From positions 5,016,001 to 5,080,000 of the forward strand of contig CP143946.1 of the NCBI GenBank assembly GCA_036419695.1: 64,000 nucleotides of DNA. The letters are read 5' to 3'. The notes beneath the pieces are model-generated. The model was not told the origin of the DNA, did no database searches, and was given only the letters and a program-made list of their open reading frames with translations. A program made the translations under genes and the position numbers. This DNA comes from [Clostridium] symbiosum (GTDB lineage Bacteria > Bacillota > Clostridia > Lachnospirales > Lachnospiraceae). Positions within the stretch are counted from its first letter, which is position 1, and every line of letters starts with the position of its first letter. Below, piece by piece: positions 8,013 to 15,785 of the stretch.

Positions 8013-9200
8013 TTGAAGAGCTATATGCCTGCCGTCGAACAATTTATAGCGGAACGCCGGGAGGAAATGATTGAACTGTGGAAAACGCTTGTCAACATGC
8101 AAGGCTATTCCAAAGAGACAGAACGGGTTAACCGCGTGATTCACTTTCTGCGGGATCGTTTTGAGGCCGAGGGACTCCGGTGCCGTCTGATTGATACGAA
8201 GGGCAATTCGGATGTGCTTGTCGCCGAAGACGGACCGGAACGCCCGGGCGCTCCGATTATCATGAGCGGCCATGTCGACACCGTCTTTCCGGAGGGCAGT
8301 TTTCCGGAAAACCCATTCTACATCGAGGATGGCACCGCCTACGGCCCGGGCGTCATCGACATGAAGGGCGGCGTAGTTATTATGCTGTATGTGATTAAGG
8401 CCCTGCATCATCTGGGGTTTGAAAAACGGCCGATCAAGATCATTCTCTGCGGAGATGAAGAAATCGGCCATGCCGGTGCCGTCACCGGCCAGATTCTCCT
8501 CGACGAAGCAAAGGGCGCCCTGTACGCCCTGAACCTGGAAATCGGCCGTCCCGACAACACCCTGTCCGTTGGGCGCAAAGGGGGCATGGACTGCCATATC
8601 ACGGTACACGGAGTCGCCAGCCACGTCGGAAACGATTTCCTGAAAGGACGCAACGCCATTGCCGAGATGGCGCTCAAGATTCCGAAGCTCCAGGCTCTTA
8701 CCGAGTACGACAGGGGCGTTGTGGTCAGTGTCAATGTCATCCATGGCGGCGTTGTATCAAATGCGATTCCCGACCGGTGCACGGCCGAGCTGGATATCCG
8801 TTTCAACCGGATCAGCGATCAGGAACCGGTCCGCAAAAAGATACTCGATATATGCAGTGAAACTTACATAGAGGGGACGCGGACGGAAGCGGAGTTCATC
8901 TCCTCCATCCCGGCCTTCGAAGACACTCCGGCCAACCGGTCGCTGCTCAGGTTCGTCAACCGGGTTGCAGAGGACATTGGAATCACCCCGATGGAGGGCG
9001 CTTTTCTCGGAGGCAACTCCGATGCGGCATATCTGGCGCTGGCGGGCGCTCCGACGGTCTGCTCCTTCGGCGTCAAGGGAACCGGGGCGCACACCAAATC
9101 AGAATGCGCCGAGGTCGCTTCACTCTTTGAGCGCACCGCGCTGATTACCGCCGTTATTATGGAAACAGATGAATTTACAAAGGAGGAAAAACATGAGTAA
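8013..9200 (+). CDS. M20-family zinc metallopeptidase (carboxypeptidase G2-like)
   Basis: 395 residues, cytoplasmic. Metal and catalytic motifs are SGHVDTVFPEG (about 88-98), the bridging Asp in GPGVIDMKGG (about 114-123), CGDEEIG with the catalytic and metal Glu pair (about 148-154), and the C-terminal His of GTGAHTKSE (about 360-368). The lid/dimer domain lies in the middle (SVGRKGGMDCHITVHG onward). The frame is open from 7947, but AAGGGGG at 7998-8004 points to a TTG start at 8013. The stop overlaps the YfcC-type transporter start by 8 bases, so it probably cleaves a dipeptide, folyl/aroyl-glutamate or N-acyl amino acid imported by that carrier. Confidence 0.85.
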   Translation: MKSYMPAVEQFIAERREEMIELWKTLVNMQGYSKETERVNRVIHFLRDRFEAEGLRCRLIDTKGNSDVLVAEDGPERPGAPIIMSGHVDTVFPEGSFPENPFYIEDGTAYGPGVIDMKGGVVIMLYVIKALHHLGFEKRPIKIILCGDEEIGHAGAVTGQILLDEAKGALYALNLEIGRPDNTLSVGRKGGMDCHITVHGVASHVGNDFLKGRNAIAEMALKIPKLQALTEYDRGVVVSVNVIHGGVVSNAIPDRCTAELDIRFNRISDQEPVRKKILDICSETYIEGTRTEAEFISSIPAFEDTPANRSLLRFVNRVAEDIGITPMEGAFLGGNSDAAYLALAGAPTVCSFGVKGTGAHTKSECAEVASLFERTALITAVIMETDEFTKEEKHE

Positions 9201-10626
9201 ACCCACTTCTATCACTGCCAAAAAAAGTGACGGAGGCCAAAAAGCTTTTAAGGCTCCCAACCCAATCATTATTATTGCATGTATTATCCTTGTCAGCGCC
9301 CTGGCCAGCTATTTCGTACCGGCCGGCCTGTTTGACCGGATCGAGGATCCCGGCACCGGGCGTATGGTAGTGGATCCGAGCACCTTCCATTACATTGCCC
9401 AGAGCCCCATCGGCCTGTTTGACGTGTTCAAATCGGTTACACTGGGAATCCAGGGCGGAAGCAGCATTATCTCCTTCCTGTTTATCATCGGCGGCGCCTT
9501 TGGTATTATGGAAGCCACCGGAGCAATTAAGTCGGGCATGGCTGCCCTCGTCAGAAAGATGCAGGGCCGGGAACTTCTTCTGGTTCCCGTCTGTATGATC
9601 GTCTTCGGCTGCGGCGCTGCTTTTGCAGCCAACAACGAGGAATATCTGGCATTCCTGCCCCTGGTTCTCACCATCTGCCTTGCCATGGGATTTGACTCCA
9701 TGACCGCCGTAGCGATTATCTTTGCTTCCGTCGGCGCGGGTTACGGCGCAGGATGTACCAACGCCTTTACCGTCGGCGTAGCCCAGGGGATCGCGGGTCT
9801 GCCCATTTTCTCCGGCATCGGCTACCGCCTGCTGATTTTCGCAGTTCTCCTGGTTATCAATATCTGTTATGTGATGCGTTATGCACTGAAAGTGAAGAAA
9901 AATCCGCAGTCCAGCCCAATGTATGAGTACGACAGCCACCGCGTCCTGGATCTCGACGTGAATACGGTGGAAAGTCTGACCGGACGCCACAAGCTGGTGC
10001 TCCTCACTTTCCTGCTCACCATCGTCTGTCTGGTAATCGGCGTCACGAAACTCGGCTTTTATATTGACGAGCTGGCCGCACTCTTCCTGATTATGGGAAT
10101 CGTCGCAGGCGTCATCGGCGGACTGAAACCGGCCCAGGTTGCCGACAGCTTTGTAAAAGGCTGCTCCAATATGCTGCTCCCCTGCCTTATGGTGGGTCTC
10201 TGCAAGGCCACGACCATCATCATGACCGACGCCAACATCATGGATACCATCATCCATGCGCTTGCAAGCGTACTGAATAAGGTGCCGTCCACATTTACCG
10301 CCTTCGGCATGTTTGTGGTACAGGATATCTTTAACATCATCGTTCCGTCCGGTTCCGGCCAGGCTGCAATCACGATGCCGATCATGGCCCCTCTTGCGGA
10401 TCTGGTAGGTGTTACGAGACAGACGGCCGTCCTGGCATTCCAGTTCGGCGACGCCTTTACAAACCCAATCACCCCGGCCAGCGGCATGACCATGTCCTGC
10501 CTTGCAATTGCAGGCGTACCGTATAACAAGTGGTTAAAATTCATGCTCCCGCTGCTTGCCCTCTGGTGGGTTGCCGCCTTTGTATTCCTGACCTATGCCA
10601 CCGTTACCGGCTTCGGTCCGTTCTAA
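9193..10626 (+). CDS. YfcC-family (C4-dicarboxylate/amino-acid carrier type) membrane transporter
   Basis: 477 residues, many hydrophobic segments from about residue 22 to the end. It matches the YfcC/DcuC-like family: N-terminal PNPIIIIACIILVSALASYF, EEYLAFLPLVL in the middle and VPSGSGQAAITMP (about 388-400) plus FTNPITPASG (about 424-433), the paired re-entrant-type motifs of this superfamily. AGGAGG at 9181 fixes the start, within the end of the M20 gene. Imports or exchanges peptides, basic amino acids or dicarboxylates; the partner peptidase suggests a small amide or dipeptide. A terminator follows at 10649. Confidence 0.88.
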   Translation: MSKPTSITAKKSDGGQKAFKAPNPIIIIACIILVSALASYFVPAGLFDRIEDPGTGRMVVDPSTFHYIAQSPIGLFDVFKSVTLGIQGGSSIISFLFIIGGAFGIMEATGAIKSGMAALVRKMQGRELLLVPVCMIVFGCGAAFAANNEEYLAFLPLVLTICLAMGFDSMTAVAIIFASVGAGYGAGCTNAFTVGVAQGIAGLPIFSGIGYRLLIFAVLLVINICYVMRYALKVKKNPQSSPMYEYDSHRVLDLDVNTVESLTGRHKLVLLTFLLTIVCLVIGVTKLGFYIDELAALFLIMGIVAGVIGGLKPAQVADSFVKGCSNMLLPCLMVGLCKATTIIMTDANIMDTIIHALASVLNKVPSTFTAFGMFVVQDIFNIIVPSGSGQAAITMPIMAPLADLVGVTRQTAVLAFQFGDAFTNPITPASGMTMSCLAIAGVPYNKWLKFMLPLLALWWVAAFVFLTYATVTGFGPF

Positions 10627-10648
10627 AAGGAATCCGCCCGCAGATCAG

Positions 10649-10699
10649 AAAATCAGGCTGTGAACGCTCAACTTGCCCTGTCGTTCACGGCCTGATTTT
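10649..10699. terminator. bidirectional terminator between YfcC and AbgT genes
   Basis: AAAATCAGGCTGTGAACG (10649-10666) pairs, with one mismatch, with CGTTCACGGCCTGATTTT (10682-10699) and is flanked by an A-run on the left and a T-run on the right, serving both convergent genes. Confidence 0.85.
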
Positions 10700-10710
10700 T
10701 TAATTATTCC

Positions 10711-12237
10711 TTACAGCCAAACACCGGTTCCAACGCCGACCGGAAGATTTAATACGACCCAAAGCACGATCTGAACCACGAAAATGAGGAACAGTCCGAT
10801 TGTGTAGGGCAGCATATTGGAGAATATGGTTCCCATGCCGCATTTCTTATCATACTTCTGGCAGGTGCCGAGGAGAATGATAAAGGCGGGCATCATCGGA
10901 GTCAGGTTGTTGGTTACACAGTCGCCGAGACGGTAAACGGCGATCGTGAATGCCGGGTTCATGCCAATCTGCATCAGCATCGGGATGAAAATCGGCCCGA
11001 AAATTAGATACTTTGTCGTAACGCTGGCAATCATCAGGTTAATAAGGGCAATCAAAAGAAGGAATGCGATTGCAATCATCCAGGACGGAAGCGGGAGCGT
11101 CTTCAGCCACTGGCCTCCGTTGATGGCGATTACCTTTCCGATGTTGCTCTTGTCGAAGATTTTCAGGAACTGCGCGATAATCATTGCATTTACAATAAAC
11201 GGTGCAAACGGTTTTACTCCGTCGTAGAGGAAGTTGGCCGCGTCGCCCGCCTTCTTAATCTGCCCGGTTGCCTTTCCGTAGACAATGCCCGGGATGAAGA
11301 ACAGAAGCAGAAGGAAGAATACAAGGCAGTCCATCAGCGGCGCGCCGTCGATCAGGGAGCCGCCCGCTCCTCTCAGGAAACTGCTCTTCGGGATGCAGAT
11401 TCCAATCAGGATGACGAGATAAACCAGAACGGCGATCCCTGCTTTTTTCGTGGCGGATTTCTGGACGTCCGTCAGATCGGTGGTTTTCACCTCCATTCCA
11501 GGCTGGCTGTAGGTTCCGAGTCTCGGTTCCACGATCTTTACAGTCACGAAGGTCGCCACTCCGGCCACCAGGAACGCGGATACAAACAGGAAGAAATAGC
11601 TTCCCAGGATGGACATATTATAGCTCTCGTCGATCATGTGCGCCGATTCGTTAATCAGCGGTGTGAGGAACACCTCGGCGGAACCCGGAAGAATTGAGGT
11701 TGAAAATCCGGAACAGGCCGATGCATAACCCAGGAATACGCCCGCCAGGGGATGCCTTCCCATGCCGTAGAAGATGGCGCCCGCAATGGCCGGAATCAGT
11801 ACAAATGCCGCCTCACTCGTCTGGTTGGCAATACATGCGATGATTGCGATTACAAAGACTACGATGTTGCCCTTTACATTGCCGAGCGACATCTGGATTG
11901 CACTTGTAAAAAATCCCGTATTGTCGCACAGGCCGGTCACAACACCGATGGTCAGACAGATTCCCAGAACTGCGAATCCCTGGAAATTAGATACAAAGTT
12001 TTTCATGAAATCAATCAGCCCCTCGATGCTGAGCATATTGATTACACTGATCGTTTCCCCTGTGGAGGGATGCACCGTCGTGATGCCCAGATTGGACATG
12101 ATAAATGACAGTACAAATACGATTCCAAGCAGGTAGGTGAACAGGAGAAGGGGATGGGGCATCTTGTTTCCCCAGTACTCCACCTTTGCCAGTACGCCCT
12201 TCAGTTTGCCGTTGTTTTCAGTCGCCTGATTTTCCAT
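10711..12237 (-). CDS. abgT: AbgT-family transporter (p-aminobenzoyl-glutamate type)
   Basis: 508 residues with about 11-13 hydrophobic spans. AbgT-family marks include the N-terminal VEYWGNKMPHPLLLF (about 19-33), NQTSEAAFVLIPAIAG (about 137-152), GYASACSGFSTSILPGSAE (about 169-187), and late GDCVTNNLTPMMPAF (about 454-468), which form the two re-entrant hairpins. Family members take up aminobenzoyl-glutamate or export sulfonamides. GGAGG precedes the start. It sits 16 bases after an M20D amidohydrolase gene, the same pairing as abgAB-abgT in Enterobacteria, supporting uptake of an N-acyl or aroyl amino acid followed by hydrolysis. Confidence 0.92.
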   Translation of the reverse strand: MENQATENNGKLKGVLAKVEYWGNKMPHPLLLFTYLLGIVFVLSFIMSNLGITTVHPSTGETISVINMLSIEGLIDFMKNFVSNFQGFAVLGICLTIGVVTGLCDNTGFFTSAIQMSLGNVKGNIVVFVIAIIACIANQTSEAAFVLIPAIAGAIFYGMGRHPLAGVFLGYASACSGFSTSILPGSAEVFLTPLINESAHMIDESYNMSILGSYFFLFVSAFLVAGVATFVTVKIVEPRLGTYSQPGMEVKTTDLTDVQKSATKKAGIAVLVYLVILIGICIPKSSFLRGAGGSLIDGAPLMDCLVFFLLLLFFIPGIVYGKATGQIKKAGDAANFLYDGVKPFAPFIVNAMIIAQFLKIFDKSNIGKVIAINGGQWLKTLPLPSWMIAIAFLLLIALINLMIASVTTKYLIFGPIFIPMLMQIGMNPAFTIAVYRLGDCVTNNLTPMMPAFIILLGTCQKYDKKCGMGTIFSNMLPYTIGLFLIFVVQIVLWVVLNLPVGVGTGVWL

Positions 12238-12253
12238 ACTAATACCTCCATCC

Positions 12254-13420
12254 TTATCTCTTCACGTACTCATAAGCGTAGCGGGCCATGAACTCATATC
12301 CCATTCTCAGCGCATCCTCATCAAAGTCGAATTTGTCGCTGTGCAGCTCGTAACACTTGCCCGCAGCCTCGTTCCCCCCTCCCAGAATCGCAAAAAATCC
12401 CGGGAATTCTTTCAGAAATTCGCTGAAGTTCTCCGATGCCATAATCAAATCGGCCGTCTTTTTCACTTCAAGCCCTTCCACCTCGTCCACCGTCTTTCCA
12501 GCCCGGCCGACCAGCTCCGGTGTATTTACAACCGGTGAGTAGGGAGGCCAGATGTTCATCTTTCCTTCCACACCGTATGCCTTTGACACGCCGTCCACCA
12601 TCATCTGCATTTTTTCGATAATCTGTACTTCCCCGCCGACCTTAAAGTAACGGCAGGAACCTTCAATATAGGCTGATGACGGAAATACATTGCTGTAGGT
12701 TCCGGCGTTCACGTAACCGGTCGATACGACGCACGGATCCGTAATGTCATAATAATTTCCCGGTATTGATGCAAATTTGAGAACGAGATCACAGGCCGCC
12801 TTCACCGGATCCCTCACCAGATCCGGCCTGGAACCGTGGCCGCCCTCGCCGAGCAGATCCACATGATACCCGATACAGCCGGCCATACACCGGTCCGGCA
12901 TCAGGACAATCTGCCCCACCGGTACATTCGGCCAGATGTGGAGGCCGATTGCCTGATCCACTCCTCCGTTCTCCTTCAGATATGCCACGATTTGCTGTGC
13001 TCCGCTGTTCTCCTCCTCGGCCGTCTGAAAACACAGTTTTACGGAACCGTCTATCTCTCCCTCATACTCCTTCAGTACTGCGGCGGCGCCCAGCAGCATA
13101 GCCGTGTGTCCGTCATGGCCGCAGGCGTGCATCACGCCTTCATTCTCGGAATTAAAAGGCAGATCCGTCTTTTCCGTCACCATCAGCGCGTCCATATCGG
13201 CCCGGATGGCCAGTGTCTTTCCCGACCTTCCTTTGCCCACCGTTCCAATCACGTTATATCCGTCCACTGTCACATAGGGAATTCCCATGCGTTCCAGCTC
13301 CTTTCGGACTGTCTCAGACGTTCTGCCTTCCTGTTTGGACAACTCCGGATGGCGGTGAAAATCGCGCCTCATCCCAATTACATATTCCTCATATTTTCTG
13401 CAAACCTCTCCAAATTCCAT
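12254..13420 (-). CDS. M20D amidohydrolase (AbgB/hippurate-hydrolase-like)
   Basis: 388 residues. Metal site motifs: FHRHPELS (about 20-27), the Asp pair in RADMDALMV (about 73-81), HACGHDGHTAMLLGAA (about 93-108, with the metal Cys and His), QTAEEENSGA (about 131-140, catalytic and metal Glu) and GLHIWPNVPVG (about 158-168). These enzymes cleave N-acyl, N-aroyl or aminobenzoyl amino acids. GGAGGG 9 bases before the start. Located between the flavoenzyme gene (12-base gap) and abgT, so the three are one operon: import, amide hydrolysis and perhaps reduction of the released acyl or aryl moiety. AbgA, the usual second subunit, is absent, as in single-subunit HipO-type enzymes. Confidence 0.9.
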   Translation of the reverse strand: MEFGEVCRKYEEYVIGMRRDFHRHPELSKQEGRTSETVRKELERMGIPYVTVDGYNVIGTVGKGRSGKTLAIRADMDALMVTEKTDLPFNSENEGVMHACGHDGHTAMLLGAAAVLKEYEGEIDGSVKLCFQTAEEENSGAQQIVAYLKENGGVDQAIGLHIWPNVPVGQIVLMPDRCMAGCIGYHVDLLGEGGHGSRPDLVRDPVKAACDLVLKFASIPGNYYDITDPCVVSTGYVNAGTYSNVFPSSAYIEGSCRYFKVGGEVQIIEKMQMMVDGVSKAYGVEGKMNIWPPYSPVVNTPELVGRAGKTVDEVEGLEVKKTADLIMASENFSEFLKEFPGFFAILGGGNEAAGKCYELHSDKFDFDEDALRMGYEFMARYAYEYVKR

Positions 13421-13432
13421 CTCCGTACCCTC

Positions 13433-15400
13433 CTACAGATGCATGGCCGCGTCGTACCCCATTCTGGCTGCTTCCAGCACTCGCCTCGGCCTGTAACAGT
13501 CGCCTATAACCTGAAAATCGGGAGCGCAGAACCTGAACCGCTCTACTTCCGCCGACAGAGGCCTCATGCCTGCCGCAACCAGTACCGTATCCGCCTCAAA
13601 CAACTGCTGCTCTCCATCTTTTGTCACTGCCGTCACTCCGTCTTCCCTGATCTCGGAACAACTGATGTTGCAGAGCAGTTTCACATGTTCCTTCTGTTTT
13701 TCCAGTTCCAGAAGAAGCGCTTCCCGATGAAGGTAGGCGCAGTCGATCGCCACATTTTCACGCATTTCCAGTACCGTCACCTCATGGCCGTGTTTGGAAA
13801 GCTCCAGCGCCTCTTCGCAGCCAATCAGTCCGCCGCCGATGACCACGACTTTTTTACCGATTACCGCATGGTTTTCATACATTCCCACGGCCGGAACCAC
13901 ATTTTTCCCATCGATTCCAGGAATCGGCGGGATTACCGCCTCGGCTCCGATCGCCATAATCAGTACGTCGGGCTTTATCTCCTCCGCCCACTCAGGCGTC
14001 ATCTCGGTATTTAACAGGAGGGTAATCTCTTTCCGATCCAGAACCCTCTGTTCCATCACATGCATATATTTGTCGAGATCCTGTTTGAAGGATACGTGCT
14101 TTGCATACTTGATGGCTCCGCCGAGGCTGTCCGTCTTCTCACAGAGAATCACCTGATGGCCTCTGTCGCAGGCCCGGACGGCCGCTTCCATTCCGGCAGG
14201 ACCGCCTCCCACAATCAGGACTTTTTTCCTTCCGGCCGTAACCGGAGGATTGAACGCTTCCAGTTCTTTTCCAATCTGTGGGTTCACCGTACATTTTGCC
14301 GCCCTGGTGGCATACTTCACATAGGGGACAAAGGAACCGCTCATGCAGACGATGCATCTCTGGCACGGGGTGATATCGGAGGCTCTTCCGTCCCTGGCTT
14401 TAACCGGCAGGTCGGGATCCGCTATCAGGGCGCGTCCTACCGTAACCATATCGGCTTTTCCGTCTGCGATAATTGCCTCCATCATATCGGGATCCCCGAT
14501 TCCGCCCAGGGCCGATACCTTTGTCTTTGTCACAACCTGTTTGATGGCCTCCGCCAGATAGACGTTACACCCGTGGGGCAGGAACATGGACGGCACCATC
14601 GTGGTGTTTGTGGACGGCACGTGGAAGGTTCCGTCCGACACATTGATCAGGGCCACCTTACCGTCCACCCATCTTGCAAACTGTTTCATATCTTCCAGAT
14701 CGAAACCGCCCTCCGTCAGCTCGGAGCCGCTGATCCTTAAATCAATCGGGAAGTTTTCACCGCATTTCTTCTTGATGTCGTCGATAATCATCATGGCCAG
14801 CCTGCAGCGGTTTTCAAGGCTGCCGCCAAACTCATCCGTCCTCTGGTTGTTGAGCGGAGACATAAACTGATGTACCAGCCATCCATGCCCCATATGTACC
14901 ATAACCATATCGCAGCCGCCCAGCTTTGCCATCTCCGCCGCATCGCCATATGCAGATACAACTTCCTCTATCAGTTCCCGGGACATTGCCTTCACCGGCT
15001 GCCCCGCCACTCCCACTCCGTCCGACGGTCCCCAGGTCACTCCGTCGTAATACAGGGGATTGGCCCTTCTGCCTGGATGCAGCAGTTCTATATTGGCAAA
15101 GGCTCCGTGACGGTGGATTGCATCCGTACACTGGATCAAATAGGGAAGAATCTCCTGGTCGTCGAGCGGAATCATTCTCCCGTGGGCCTTTCCCGTCTTT
15201 GTATGTACACTGCTCTCGCCCAGGGTTACGATTCCGGCTCCGCCTCTGGCTTTTACCTCATAGGCTGCTATGTTTAACGGTGTCAGATAACCCTCCGGCG
15301 TCAGATCCGACATTCCCACCGGAGCAGCCTCGATCCTGTTTTTCACGGTCAGGCCGCCTATATTAACGGGACTCCACAAATTAGGATAATACTTGTTCAT
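13433..15400 (-). CDS. enoate reductase / 2,4-dienoyl-CoA reductase-like flavoenzyme
   Basis: 655 residues in three parts. Residues 1-330 form an Old-Yellow-Enzyme FMN barrel (LWSPVNIGGLTVKNRIEAAP; DEFGGSLENRCRL; ALGGIGDPD). About 340-368 is a cysteine cluster (CQRCIVC, then CTVNP) for a 4Fe-4S; the spacing is Cx2Cx2C rather than the Cx2Cx3C of FadH. From about 380 come FAD/NAD Rossmann folds (VLIVGGGPAGMEAA and VVVIGGGLIGCEEA). Such proteins reduce activated C=C bonds of enoates, bile-acid intermediates or aromatic-derived acids. Good AAGGAG site. First gene of the operon with M20D and abgT; reduction of a cinnamoyl- or enoyl-type acid freed by the amidohydrolase is plausible but inferred. 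Confidence 0.88.
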   Translation of the reverse strand: MNKYYPNLWSPVNIGGLTVKNRIEAAPVGMSDLTPEGYLTPLNIAAYEVKARGGAGIVTLGESSVHTKTGKAHGRMIPLDDQEILPYLIQCTDAIHRHGAFANIELLHPGRRANPLYYDGVTWGPSDGVGVAGQPVKAMSRELIEEVVSAYGDAAEMAKLGGCDMVMVHMGHGWLVHQFMSPLNNQRTDEFGGSLENRCRLAMMIIDDIKKKCGENFPIDLRISGSELTEGGFDLEDMKQFARWVDGKVALINVSDGTFHVPSTNTTMVPSMFLPHGCNVYLAEAIKQVVTKTKVSALGGIGDPDMMEAIIADGKADMVTVGRALIADPDLPVKARDGRASDITPCQRCIVCMSGSFVPYVKYATRAAKCTVNPQIGKELEAFNPPVTAGRKKVLIVGGGPAGMEAAVRACDRGHQVILCEKTDSLGGAIKYAKHVSFKQDLDKYMHVMEQRVLDRKEITLLLNTEMTPEWAEEIKPDVLIMAIGAEAVIPPIPGIDGKNVVPAVGMYENHAVIGKKVVVIGGGLIGCEEALELSKHGHEVTVLEMRENVAIDCAYLHREALLLELEKQKEHVKLLCNISCSEIREDGVTAVTKDGEQQLFEADTVLVAAGMRPLSAEVERFRFCAPDFQVIGDCYRPRRVLEAARMGYDAAMHL

Positions 15401-15785
15401 TTCTCTTCTCCTTAAAGAATTACCGCAGGCAATTCTGAGCCCGGGTTTAAATTGGTATGTATTAATTATTTTCTCAAATCCAAATGCGCGCAGTTTGATG
15501 GAATTGATTTGATTTAATTATACTATTTTGTAAGTTTTTTTACAATATGCACTAATTTTTTCATTGTATTTTATCTTTTTCGCTTTTATTTTTATGCATT
15601 TTGTATATCTTTTCTCAGCTCAGCCATATCAGTACATACCATTTTACAATATTAATACATACCACCTTGCCTGGAACGTCCTGTCCGCCGCCGTCAAAAA
15701 AGGAGGCCATGGGCAAACTATATCTCATTTTTGCTCATGGCCTCCCAAAAGGCATATCAATTTTACTATTTTACTTACGGTTTCT
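15401..15785. other. AT-rich spacer upstream of the flavoenzyme operon
   Basis: No gene seen. The left part (15401-15600) should hold the leftward promoter of the flavoenzyme operon and includes the short inverted repeat TTGTAA/TTACAA near 15529-15545. The right part holds the terminator of the hybrid kinase gene. Confidence 0.6.
15696..15745 (-). terminator. rho-independent terminator of the hybrid kinase
   Basis: GGAGGCCATGGGCAAA (15702-15717) pairs with TTTGCTCATGGCCTCC (15730-15745) apart from one wobble; on the minus strand the stem is followed by six T residues (complement of 15696-15701). Confidence 0.9.

Noticed and set aside
9175..10257. Long open frame (360 codons) on the minus strand inside the YfcC-type transporter gene
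   Set aside because: It is an antisense shadow: no ribosome site, low-complexity charged composition, and the plus-strand frame has clear family motifs and coupling to the M20 gene.
12836..14014. 392-codon plus-strand open frame opposite M20D and the flavoenzyme
   Set aside because: Antisense to catalytic motifs of both real genes; no ribosome site or domain resemblance.
13433..15400. Assigning the flavoenzyme as a bile-acid enzyme (BaiCD or BaiH)
   Set aside because: The family resemblance is general to enoate reductases and no other bai gene is present.
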